64,000 bases of DNA from Macrostomum hystrix (lineage: Eukaryota; Platyhelminthes; Macrostomidae): positions 7,479,501 to 7,543,500 of the forward strand of contig CATNEN010000029.1 in NCBI GenBank assembly GCA_950097015.1, read 5' to 3'. Below the pieces are notes generated by a model, which saw only the letters and a list, made by a program, of their open reading frames with translations, was not told the origin of the DNA and did no database searches. A program made the translations under genes and the position numbers. Positions within the stretch are counted from its first letter, which is position 1; every line of letters starts with the position of its first letter. Below are positions 12,895-24,444 of this stretch, one piece after another.

Positions 12895-13600
12895 AGCCAG
12901 TAAACTTCCCACTTCCTCAGAAAATTCCCAAATACTGAAACTTCCCACTTCCTCAGACAATTCCCAAATACTGAACCTTCCCACTTCCTCAGACAATTCC
13001 CAAATACTGAACCTTCCCACTTCCTCAGACAATTCCCAAATACTGAACCTTCCCACTTCCTCAGACAATTCCCAAATACTGAACCTTCCCACTTCCTCAG
13101 ACAATTCCCAAATACTGAAACTTCCCACTTCCTCAGACAATTCCCAAATACTGAACCTTCCCACTTCCTCAGACAATTCCCAAATACTGAACCTTCCCAC
13201 TTCCTCAGACAATTCCCAAATACTGAACCTTCCCACTTCCTCAGACAATTCCCAAATACTGAACCTTCCCACTTCCTCAGACAATTCCCAAATACTGAAC
13301 CTTCCCACTTCCTCAGACAATTCCCAAATACTGAAACTTCCCACTTCCTCAGACAATTCCCAAATACTGAACCTTCCCACTTCCTCAGACAATTCCCAAA
13401 TACTGAACCTTCCCACTTCCTCAGACAATTCCCAAATACTGAACCTTCCCACTTCCTCAGACAATTCCCAAATACTGAAACTTCCCACTTCCTCAGACAA
13501 TTCCCAAATACTGAACCTTCCCACTTCCTCAGACAATTCCCAAATACTGAAACTTCCCACTTCCTCAGACAATTCCCAAATACAGAAACTTTCCACAGCA
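12895..13600. repeat. 36-bp minisatellite
   Basis: About 19 copies of a 36-bp unit (CTTCCCACTTCCTCAGACAA followed by TTCCCAAATACTGAAC), with one C/A alternation after CTGAA. Because 36 is a multiple of three, the minus strand reads open for 235 codons as repeats of GRFSIWELSEEV. It has no start context, splice signals or non-repeat domain, so coding is unlikely. Confidence 0.95.
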
Positions 13601-14207
13601 GAAATTCGCGAACTTTAAACTTGCAACCTTAAAATATTCCCAAAATAGAAATTTGTAACTCAAGCGACCCGGAAATCTATTTTACTACTGAAACCTCCCC
13701 AAAACCTGTACTGTACTTTTGAATAGGTTATTGGTATAAAAGGAATAAAAATACACTTTTAGCAACCAATTACACACTGCGTATATAATATTTTTTCCAA
13801 AGATCTGTTGTCCGCAAATATAAGTACACACTTATATCTAAAGGATATATATTTGTAATTAATAATATATTATATGCATAAATGACTCCGATCTAGATAA
13901 GACTGGAAACGTGCAAGAAATGACGCAAAAAAGTAAATATGTATCTCTTTTGTTTCGCCTATTTCAAAGGTAGTGGCATAGTTTTGTAACTGTAAGAATT
14001 TCTAGTCAAAAAATTACACATCAAAAGATTACTTTTAGTTTTCCATAAAAAAAGCTGAAAATAGAATGACAGAAAACTATGCTGGCTGGAGTGGAAAAAG
14101 TTGTACTTATTCCTAGCCTTTGATATATTTGCAATTTTGCCAACACAATCGACATGTTTGCTATATTCATTTTTGTTTAACCATCCCTACTTTGAAAGAG
14201 AAATTTA

Positions 14208-15640
14208 ACGATTCTCATGGGTGTTGGAGGCGATTCTCATGGGTGATGGAGGCGATTCTCATAGGTGATAAAGGCGATTCTCATGGGTGATGGAGGCGAT
14301 TCTCATGGGTGATGGAGGCGATTCTCATGGGTGATGGAGGCGATTCTCATGGGTGTTGGAGGCGATTCTCATGGGTGGGTGATGGAGGCGATTCTCATGG
14401 GTGTTGGAGGCGATTCTCATGGGTATTGGAGGCGATTCACAAGTGTTTTAGAGGCGATTCTCATGGGTGATGGAGGCGATTCTCATGGGTGATGGAGGCG
14501 ATTCTCATGGGTGATGGAGGCGATTCTCATGGGTGATGGAGGCGATTCTCATAGGTGATAAAGGCGATTCTCATGGGTGATGGAGGCGATTCTCATGGGT
14601 GATGGAGGCGATTCTCATGGGTGATGGAGGCGATTCTCATGGGTGTTGGAGGCGATTCTCATGGGTGGGTGATGGAGGCGATTCTCATGGGTGTTGGAGG
14701 CGATTCTCATGGGCATTGGAGGCGATTCACAAGTGTTTTAGAGGCGATTCTCATGGGTGATGGAGGCGATTCTCATGGGTGATGGAGGCGATTCTCATGG
14801 GTGATGGAGGCGATTCTCATGGGTGATGGAGGCGATTCTCATAGGTGATAAAGGCGATTCTCATGGGTGATGGAGGCGATTCTCATGGGTGATGGGGGCG
14901 ATTCTCATGGGTGATGGAGGCGATTCTCATGGGTGTTGGAGGCGATTCTCATGGGTGGGTGATGGAGGCGATTCTCATGGGTGTTGGAGGCGATTCTCAT
15001 GGGCATTGGAGGCGATTCACAAGTGTTTTAGAGGCGATTCTCATGGGTGATGGAGGCGATTCTCATGGGTGATGGAGGCGATTCTCATGGGTGATGGAGG
15101 CGATTCTCATGGGTGATGGAGGCGATTCTCATAGGTGATAAAGGCGATTCTCATGGGTGATGGAGGCGATTCTCATGGGTGATGGAGGCGATTCTCATGG
15201 GTGATGGAGGCGATTCTCATGGGTGTTGGAGGCGATTCTCATGGGTGGGTGATGGAGGCGATTCTCATGGGTGTTGGAGGCGATTCTCATGGGCATTGGA
15301 GGCGATTCACAAGTGTTTTAGAGGCGATTCTCATGGGTGTTGGAGGCGATTCTCATGGGCATTGGAGGCGATTCACAAGTGTTTTAGAGGCGATTCTCAT
15401 GGGTGATGGAGGCGATTCTCATGCGTGATGGAGGCGATTCTCATGGGTGATGGAGGCGATTCTCATGGGTGTTGGAGGCGATTCTCATGGGTGTTGGAGG
15501 CGATTCTCATGGGTGTTGGAGGCGATTCTCATGGGTGTTGGAGGCGATTCTCATGGGTTTTGAAGGCGATTCTCATGAGTGATGAGGGCGATTCTTAAGT
15601 GTTTTAGAGGTGATTCTCAAGTGTTTTAGAGGCGTTTCTT
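14208..15640. repeat. 22-bp minisatellite organised in 290-bp higher-order units
   Basis: The base unit is GGCGATTCTCATGGGTGATG plus GA. A distinctive variant containing CACAAGTGTTTTA appears at about 14441, 14731, 15021 and 15311, exactly 290 bp apart, and once more 66 bp later. Other variants (ATAGGTGATAAA, GGGTGGGTGATGG) recur at the same offsets. This is a nested, satellite-like structure. Confidence 0.95.
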
Positions 15641-15659
15641 AAAACTTAAGAACACAATT

Positions 15660-17600
15660 TCGCGCAAGAAGCAGTGGCTGGACAAAAATTATTTATTTTA
15701 TCGCAATCAATTGTTAGCTAAGTTAAATTGACGGAATAAAAAGTCAACAGACGCAAAAACTCCACATACTACTGCAAGCATAACAATTGAATATGGAATT
15801 AATTACAGAAGAAAAAACTAACCTAGATTGACAGCAAATTTTTGGTAGCCTGAACTTTTTTCTTTTTTTCGAATCTTTTTATCATTTGACGGCACATGTA
15901 CAATTAAGAAAAAAACGAACTGGAAAAATATCATTCTTTAGTTCCACGCGCATTCTACAGATTTTATGTCTATTTAAAAAGATTGATCAGTCTTACAATT
16001 TAATAGAGTCTAGATATAAAATTTGTGGGACACTAATCTAGAGTAGGACACTCTATGGCCAATCTGTTCTAGGTCATTTCGTGGTTACGAAAAATATTTA
16101 TTTTACTTTCCATACTACTAAGTATGAGAAAGTAGTATAGAGTGCGAATCAACTCGAATAACTGTTTGAACATCATGGGAGCAAGATTACAGAGATTACA
16201 GAGAACAAGATGGTCAGATAAGTTTGACAACAAAACATACAGCATGCAGCAGACAATTATTGATCATAAAATTGCAGCATACTGTAGTGCAACTTTCATG
16301 CATATATACATAGAGCATCTAAATTATTGACAACGGCACTAGAACTGTAGAAAAGGAACCCAAAAACTTATTAAATTTAATTGACATCCTCATTTTACCA
16401 TTTAGACAAAATTAGTCGGTTTAAATACCATGTATACATAAAGCTTGCCAATTTCAAGCAGCAAAAACACTACAATAGCAGACTATGAATACTTATAAGA
16501 CAATACAAAAAAGACGCTAAAGCAAGAAGCTGAGCTGCATCATTTATTATCTTATATGGCGAGACAGACAGGCGTAAACAATAACAAATAAGCAACACGA
16601 TCAATCGATTTTTTAATTTAATAATTATTCAAATCCGCGCTAGAAGCTAAATAAATCTGTTGAAATTTAAGATTCCCACATCAGCGTCTTTCCCGCTAAC
16701 ATTGCTTATTGTCTATGGCATTTATTGACTGAAGCTGCGCCTAGTTTAGAAATCCTAAATCCGTGTCTTCCCCAAGGACAACTTAATAACTCCATAAGTT
16801 ATTAAGTTATTAAGTTGTCCTTGGTCTTCCCCCGCTGATATCGTCTATTGTCTATGGCATTTTTCGACTGAAGCTGAGGAACCATAGATAACTTTGGATT
16901 AGCATCTTCAGAGCAAGGACCACTAGAAGAAGATGGACGAGGCACTTCGTTTCTTGGAAAACTTATTAAAGGCAGATTTTCACGGAAAAAATGCACTAGC
17001 GAGATAGGAACATTTCAAGTTTTTCACATTCAAATGTTTTAGGAAGCTTAATTCACGAAGAATATATATTTATTTCATTTCCCTATACTTATCATCAAGC
17101 ATTGGATCTGCTTTAAATAAAAATGTATTTACATTTTAATGTGAACAGCGTGAAAAGTTCCAATCTCGCTAGTGCATTTTTCCGTGAAAGCCAGCCTTAA
17201 ATAAATGTCCCAAGAAACGAATTGTCCAGTCCTTCCGGAGATTACTGATAGGGAAATAGTCTGGAAATCCAGGCAAACGTGATGCATCAGAAAATCTGCT
17301 ATCAGAAATCTTTTTTCTTCTACCTTTTAAACAGAAACTACACAATACAGTAATCTTGATATTCTACCTACGCAGATTGAATACAGTCAATCAATACTTT
17401 AATTGCACTCAGTTCCAGACCCTTTTTACCATAGACAGGCTCGACAGTAAGATTAATAGAAAGCAAAAAGCAAACTAAAATCACTTCGCATTTGAAGCCG
17501 TTCCAGACATTTAGTATGCCCTACTGGCCGCCTATTTGCACAGATTGAACAACAGCAGTAAATCTTCAATCCTGACTTTTAAAGCTCAATAAAATCACGC
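15660..17600. other. AT-rich intergenic DNA with inverted and direct repeats
   Basis: No gene recognised. A near-perfect hairpin lies at about 16775-16823 (AAGGACAACTTAATAACT and its complement). A diverged direct repeat is at 16682-16738 and 16825-16880. Long imperfect inverted arms at about 16925-16997 and 17158-17240 share TGCACTAGCGAGAT and its complement. Together these suggest remains of a small DNA transposon. Confidence 0.45.
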
Positions 17601-17631
17601 ATTTCTATCCGCGGCCACAGACTGGGTGGCC

Positions 17632-19028
17632 TCAGCGTGAGCAGATATTGAATTGACGGAGATCGGCAGGAAAATGACACTGTCCGGTCCCCGAACAGGG
17701 CACGTAGCCAAGGCTGAACAGATTGGGCGAGTCCAGATTAAACTCGGCCGATGTGAACGCCGACTGGGGTATCTGCAGAATTGGCGCGGAGCCTGGAGCT
17801 GGCGAGAATGTCGCCGAGGTTGGAGTAGCCACGCTGCCAGCCATGGCCAGGTTGCTGAGATTGCTCAGATCCAGCGAGGCTGGGATGTGGCTCTTTCGGT
17901 CGGACAGTGAGGTGGCGGCCGCGGCGGCGGCAGCAGCTCGACCGCCAGGTGAGAGAAGGTCGCTTAGCCCCGGATGGCTCAGCAGCGGCAGCGGAATCTC
18001 CGGCTTTACGGTGGTTACGGAGCTAACCGAGACAACTGGCAGATTGAAGTCAGGAGTCTGGTGCAGATGATGCTGAAGCTGCTGCTGATGGTGCTGGCGT
18101 TGAAGCTGGTGCTGGTGCTGTTGCAGATGATGATGGTGATTAGGCAACTGCGGCTGGTGCAACTGCTGCTGGTGTTGTGAAGTAGACGGAGGAGGCGGCG
18201 GCGGTGGCGGCAATGACGGATGCTGGGTCTGATGCTGAGAAACCGGCGAGACTGCAGGATCGGGATGGCGCTGCGGTTGCTGCTGCTGCTGCTGCGGCTG
18301 CGTGAATGGCAGCTGCTGAGGTGATTGTTCCACTGGCGCCACCGTGGCAGCAGTTGCGGCTGAGGCTCCGGTTCCGTTGCCGGCGCCAACAGGTGACGCG
18401 GAGCCGGTAGGCGACGGTTGCAGAGTGCCGCCGGTGCCATCTGACGGCAACTTATCGGAGCTGAGGCAGGCCTGAATGAGAGCTTTGCCATTGTTGGACT
18501 GCACCATATTGTTAAGCTTTTCGGTGGTGTAGGTATACACGTGGCCAGTCTCGGAGGCCACTAGCAGGAGCACGTGGGCGCCTAGTAACAAACGGGAGGA
18601 GTTAAGATTAGTTGGAATGGGGACAAAGTAATATTTAGCATTCTACAATGCTGAGAAGAGAACTAACCTGTCAGTGAGGCCAACTCGTAAGCCTTCTTCA
18701 TCAGGCCGGTTTTACGTTTAGAAAATGTAGTAAATCGTCTATTCTTATCTTGAATAAATTCTATTTTAATCTTCTGCTTTCCGCGCGATTTTTTCTTCGG
18801 CGGCGGCTGATCAGACGACGAGGCGCCGTCGGCGCTGCGCTGATCCGACGACGACGGCAAATAGGGCGACACGGAGCGCGACCGGTCGCCGTCGCCGCCG
18901 CCTGGCGACGGGCCCGGAGTCAGATCGTCGCAGCAGTCCTCGGGATTCTCGGCGTGAAATCGCCAACAGTTTGAGAATGGCTGGTCGCCATGCTGTGCAC
19001 AGAGTTCGTCACCTGAGCCGGCTGACAT
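17632..19028 (-). CDS. srf: Serum response factor (MADS-box)
   Basis: MADS-box transcription factor that binds CArG boxes as a dimer in the nucleus and drives actin/muscle and immediate-early genes in animals. Exon 1 is 19028-18668: ATG, an acidic Ser/Asp/Pro-rich lead, a basic PPPKKKSRGKQKIKIEF, then TTFSKRKTGLMKKAYELASL. An 86-bp intron (GTTAGT...CTAG) splits the MADS box, phase 1. Exon 2 is 18581-17632: VLLLVASETGHVYTYTTEKL, the SAM-domain segment GKALIQACL, then Gln/His/Pro-rich activation sequence and poly-Ala, stopping at 17632. The spliced length is 1311 nt, 436 residues, with no break, close to other animal SRFs. A 5' UTR intron is likely (donor GTAAGT at 19094, acceptor ATTTCAG ending at 19044, 51 bp). 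Confidence 0.93.
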
Positions 19029-19099
19029 GTTTAGGTTTCAGTTCTGAAATCTAAAGTGTTGAATTTAATAAAAGAAATCGTCGACATTACTTACAAAAG

Positions 19100-21390
19100 C
19101 ATTAAAGAACTGATTAAAGAACTAGATTGATAATCATTTGTATTTAGCTATGCAAGTAAAATCTGCCAAAAGCTGACTTTTGATCACCAGGCAGTCACTA
19201 TTTCCTACCTATCAATCAGAAGTGTGAGCGACTGTTCTATACTACTTTTATGATAAAAGTAGCAAGTAAAGTAATCAATTTACTTTTTAAAGTACAAGTA
19301 AACTGGGAATAAATTCATTCATTTATTCCCATGGTTATTCTGATGGTATTTCACAAAATTTTCATTTAATAATTTGTCTTATAGCAGGGCACATTGGCAA
19401 ATCAATCTCATTGATATATTGTTGATTTAATTAATACAATATACTATGGACTAATAAACAACAAAAAGTCAGAAAGAAATAGTGAAACCATTTTCTAAAA
19501 CATTTTATCTTACCAATAATGTGAGATATGGAATCATAAGCACATATCATAAGCCAAGCAATAGATATATATATATATAAAAGGATCTTGTTGATGATTG
19601 ATGTCAATAGACATGAAAATAATACAATTTTTATATTAGAATTTAGAATAAAATGAATTAGTATTATATTAATATATATTGATTCCATAGCCTCTACCAC
19701 TAAAAATGCTATAAATTGATAGTAGTATTCCTATAGATAGTAACCCTATTGAAATAAGTTTTCAGCTACTGCAGACAGTGCGCCATAGCAATCCTAAGGT
19801 GGCATAGACAGTGTGCCATGGCAATCTTCAAATTCCAATTCCTCTAGTTACATGCTTTTTATTATTGCTTAGGATCACACTTGCTGCTATATATAGCCTG
19901 TGATGAGTCAACTTCTTGAATCCTGACCTAGTGTGTGATGGTGCATGGCCATAGTCAAGATAATGGCATGGGTATGGCAGAATAAAGTTGGTAAAAAAAG
20001 TGGTACACTGAGTACACCGAGATTGGAACCTGGTGGTACACCGATGGACTGGGGGGTAGGGGTAACTACAATATTAGAAAGTAGTCAACATTACAAAATG
20101 TATTAAAACTGTTACATTATTGGCCCTTTCTCTCGACATGGTACACTTATTAATTTAATTTATCCTGCCTATTAACTTGTTACTGTGTGTATAGTACTTT
20201 GTAGTTTTACAGTATGTTTATGTTAAGCTTTGTTATAATGTATGTTAATTCCAATAAATTTAAAGTCACTTTTGCATCTTTTTTGTGCACTACTTTTTAC
20301 TTTCATTGCTAATAATAAAGTATAAATAATAAATACTTCCATCCTTAGTGATTCGCTTAGCAACAAAATAATTTAAATTGTTCAATGGCAAATTCAATTA
20401 TTAAAAAATGGAAGTTTAAAATAATGTAAAAGTCAAACTTAAAAAAAGTTGTCATTTGTGTTAAAATTTCAATAACTTTAACGAAAGAAAATTAGCACCA
20501 GAAAAAATTTTTTCTTTCATTTTCACAAAAAAATCATAACAGTGCATATACAATTTTCAGTTTTTTTTTCAATAATTTTTTTGTAGTTGCACATCAGGAT
20601 TCAGGATATTGTAGGGTGGGCAGGGCCCCACGCCCATGGTGGCGCAGCATGCAATTGTGTGTTGTGGCATGCCATTGCATGCCATGGGGTACTTTCTCTA
20701 AACTGTGGTACGCCGTGTATGCCAAAATTGGCCCAAAATTTCCCTGTGTATGCCGGAATTTTCCAAGTCAAATGCATCTTTCTGACTATGTCTATGGGTG
20801 CATGACACATGACAGCAAGCAAAGTGCACCAGACATTGACCATGATTGCTACAGCCTCTTAATACAATAGGGGATGGTACTATTATAATAGGGATAGAAA
20901 CTGCCAAAAAATTTTATACAAATAAAAAAAATGTATGAAAAAATGTGTTTATATATTTTTATGTGTTCTTACTAAAAATATTATTTTGGGCTCAGACAAT
21001 TAACCTGAAATGTAATGTCTTTTGGCTTATACAAATGTCTGTTACAAAAAAGTATAATTTCAATTTTTTCCAAATGTGTTATGGAAAAACTGGCTACCCT
21101 CTTGCTAATGTATAAATAAAGTTATAAAACAAAAACTCACAATTTTATATGAAAGCAGAAAGCATATAAAAAATATAAATTATAATATATATATATATAT
21201 ATATGTTTTATAAATTTCATTTTTTGGACAGCATTCTGTGCTGTCAAGGGAAATCAGTTTTAGCACACAAGCAGCTCCCTCCTATGTAGCATGCAATATT
21301 TTTTAAATAAAAAAAATTATTTAAACATAGATTTTTTTATGAAAGCATTGCCCCTATATGCAATAAAATTGTCCTTTCCCTTAAAACAGT
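19100..21390. other. AT-rich intergenic DNA
   Basis: No gene supported. It contains TA-rich microsatellites (19568, and just past 21180) and a short stretch rich in GCATGC/CCATGG palindromes near 20620-20690 that may be an old repeat. Phrases such as GTGGTACAC recur here and near 37430, consistent with dispersed repeat DNA. Confidence 0.4.
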
Positions 21391-22675
21391 GGTACATAGT
21401 GTATGCAACTTTTTTATTTTTATACTCTACGTACACATCCTTAAAACAGTGCGATTGTTAAACTAAATCATAATTTATAATGTATGTCCGCCTTTTGTTC
21501 AAACCGTCTTCTCTACTTTAATGTTAATACTTTGTTATGCTACTATTTTAGCTGCTGATAATTTGAACAGTTTTGCACGTCTTTTCTGGGGGGCGTTCTG
21601 AGGGATCAAGTCGCTCAGTTAAGTTTGTCGTCTTAGTTCGTCTGCTTCGTCACTCAGTTCCTTGTCGGTAAATAAGCATAACATAATAATCTCAGCGAAA
21701 GCATCAATGCTAAAAAGTTCAACTATATCTTCGTGATGTTAAATTTAAAAGCGCGTCAACCACAACTACATCCATTAGGCCTACATATTCTAAATTCAAG
21801 ACCGACAAAAAAACTTGTCATCTTTGTGAATTCAAAATAATACAGTAAAAAATTATAACCGTAAAACAAAATAGTGAGATAATATAACCCTAATTATAAA
21901 TTTTTTCAATAAAAGTTCATGCATTTGATTGTTTTTTTACTTTAGAGAAAAACTGTTATTAGGTCGATATTTAGTCTACAGCCGTAGTTTACACACGAAG
22001 CTTTGCTGCCAGCAGTTTGCCTCGCCTCGTTTGCTTCTTAGCTAGCCCAGAAATTGAGATCACGATTTTGAGCGAAAAGACACATGTGTATTATAGCACA
22101 TATTTTTCATTCTTTTAAATGACTGCCATGCATAGGTGTTGGCTAGGCCAAATGTGACTCTAGCGAACCTCAGGGTTTGTGAATTGCAGCATCATATCTG
22201 CTGTAGGAATTATAATTATTGTAAAAAGATAGCATAGATGACTGCTGAGATCTCCACACCTCACCGATATTGTCTACCCCAGCTAATACTGATGCCTTCT
22301 TTGCAATTGGTGAACTAGCGTCTAGCTCAATGACACAAATTATCTCGAACTCTAAACAGCTCTCAGTCAGGAGTCAAATGCTGTCAGAAATGAACCCGTT
22401 GGAAATCCCCGATGAATAAGCGACAATCAAAAAACGAATGCAAGGAATTCGAGGCTCATATACGAGGCTGAAAGTTAAAGCTAAATGGGAAAGCTAGATT
22501 AATTATTGTATTTTAATTGGAAATGGACATTTTCACACTAAAATTAAGCAGTAAACAAATTGTTTTAGACAAAAACCGATACAAATGTTAGAAAAAATCA
22601 CAAGCTATTTTTCCGTGTCAAAACGAGATGTGTACGTAGAGTATAAAAATAAAAAAGTAGCATACACTATGTACC
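21391..22675. mobile_element. Non-autonomous DNA transposon-like element with 49-bp TIRs
   Basis: The 49 bases at 21391-21439 (starting GGTACATAGTGTATGC, ending TACGTACACATC) are repeated in inverted orientation at 22627-22675 with one visible mismatch (A against T after GTATGC). They enclose about 1.2 kb with no transposase reading frame. This is the architecture of a non-autonomous terminal-inverted-repeat element. Target-site duplications are not clear. The superfamily is unknown. Confidence 0.65.
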
Positions 22676-22847
22676 ACCAGTAAAATACCTGTAAAATACC
22701 TGGAAAAACCTGTAAAAATATGGTAAATCTGAAAATCTTAATTTCAAGTGTGAGGAGGACATAATAAAATAGAATCAAATATAGATATTACGCTCGTACA
22801 ACATTGTGAAATTTAGTCAGATGAACATGCGTTTCCAAAGGCTGTGG

Positions 22848-23060
22848 TATAGCTGTTCAGTCTGTGGACTGCATGGGAGGTTCAAATACCTACCCTAAGT
22901 TCTACTTTCAGCTGATGCTAGGTACCCATTTTACAAGTAGGTGAACAGAATTACAAAGGAATTAAGCCTAAGTGCCTTGCTCAAGGACACAATTTGTTCC
23001 CGTTGAGCAGCTGAGATTCTAACTTCTGACTTGCTGCAGACCTTTGAGCAGGACAACACA
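22848..23060 (-). mobile_element. tRNA-derived SINE, family B (diverged copy)
   Basis: The core CTGTTCAGTCTGTGGACTG is followed by GGTACCCATTTTACA and then AAGTGCCTTGCTCAAGGACA. The tRNA-like head is decayed. It shares this order with the copies at 45855, 48030, 55370 and 60893. Confidence 0.7.
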
Positions 23061-23744
23061 GAACACAAATTCACAGGCTGAGTGCATGAAATCTAATACA
23101 ACGCGTGCAATCCAATCTCTAACGTGATATTTTTTATTTCAAAAAATGCTGTCAATACGTGATAATGAAAAACTGATAGGAATAAAATATGTTTTAAAAG
23201 TCGGTTTAAAAAAAGATATATAACAGACTAGACATAGATTTTGTCACAAATCGAAAAAAGCATAATAAATCACTATTAACTCATTAACTCAATAAATCAT
23301 TAACAACTATTATAGAGGCATGATCGATAGAATAGTACAGAGTTAAATAACTTTAAGTACACGTTTATCAATGCAAATACAATAAACATTCATACTACTA
23401 TGAGTGACTAGCGATCGTGACTCAAACATGCGAAAAATGTGCGACTTAAAATCATGTTTGCTTTATCTTCGACCAATTTTTAAACGGTAACTTTCAAGGG
23501 AACTAGTGAAAAAGGTTAGTAAAATATATAAATACGATGCGTATTGTCTGCTAAAGACAATTTTTGTAATTGAATGCAGCACTCAGAAAAGTGTTATCAT
23601 ATTGTACTGCGGAACACGGCTGCTACGATTATTTTAAAGCAGATTTAAACAGATGAAACAACATTATTACAAATACGTGTAGAGTGTTCTTCTGACAGTT
23701 TGCAATTATATTAAATCTGAGTTCACAATTAAAAATGCCACCTC

Positions 23745-24130
23745 CTATTGCGATGGCGGCTGCGGCTGCGGCGGCGGAGGACTTGGCGGTCTCGGCCGTC
23801 CGGAGCCGAAAATTGACGCGCTTCGCCCGCTGGCCGAAGCGGCCGAGTGTAAAGGCTCGGTCACAGTACGCGGCAGCAGCTTTAACTTGGGCCTACTAAG
23901 AGCTGGCTGCTGCGGCTGCTGCTGCGTCTCCTGTCGTGGAGCAACTGCCTCATCACGGTAGCTGTTGCGGCTTCCGCTGCCACTGCCGCTACCGCTGGAG
24001 CCTTGGCGTTGACGCTGATGGATGCTGCCATGAAACGGCTGGTAGTCATGGTAACCCCTGTTTGGACCAGCGCTTCGCATCGCCAGCTCTTAGTGGTAGG
24101 GGCGCCCGCTTGCACCTCTGCTAGCGCCGC
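23745..24130 (-). CDS. eif4h: eIF4H, C-terminal exon
   Basis: Last coding exon of the eIF4H-like gene whose RRM lies at 28.1-28.3 kb. It follows a CTATCACAG acceptor (exon start 24130) and, in the frame set by the upstream exons, reads GASRGASGRPYH, then a TAA at 24092-24090. The same frame then continues open as ELAMRSAGPNRGYHDYQPF, a Gly/Ser/Arg/Gln-rich stretch, and the diagnostic tail SRPKLKLLPRTV ... SASIFGSGRPR, before a stop at 23745. eIF4H and eIF4B carry this Arg-Pro-Lys/Arg-Leu ... Ser-Ile-Phe-Gly motif after their glycine-rich part. The single in-frame stop is the oddity: an assembly error, a real nonsense allele, or an exon border I placed wrongly. Confidence 0.72.
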
Positions 24131-24330
24131 CTGTGATAGATTTAATTGAAGAAATTATCTAAAGGTAACCAACTTATGAGGGAGCTGAGCAGTGGGGGGA
24201 CTCTCGCGCTGAGGTCCCTGAGCTCGACGCCCACATTTAGTTTAGGGCTACAATCAGAAAAAAGGCTTTAAGGCTTGTCGTTTGCCATCCATAGAACTCA
24301 TATAAAATAAAGCCAAAAATAATTACACAC

Positions 24331-24391
24331 CACCGCCGCGACTGCGTCTGCTCTGTGCAATGTCAATCTTCAACTGCCGATTATCGTAAAG
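24331..24391 (-). CDS. eif4h: eIF4H, middle exon (end of the RRM)
   Basis: A 61-nt exon between a CTGCAG acceptor and a GTGTGT donor. In phase with the exon ending at 28070 it reads LYDNRQLKIDIAQSRRSRGG, which supplies the last strand of the RRM (compare the Leu-Arg-Val-Asp-Ile-Ala strand of eIF4H) and the start of the Arg/Gly-rich region. The position, phase and family match make it convincing despite its small size. The upstream intron is about 3.7 kb and nearly all minisatellite. Confidence 0.8.
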
Positions 24392-24444
24392 CTGCAGGCA
24401 AAAATTTATATTCTCTTGTACGCTCGTAGATTAAGCCATCCCGA

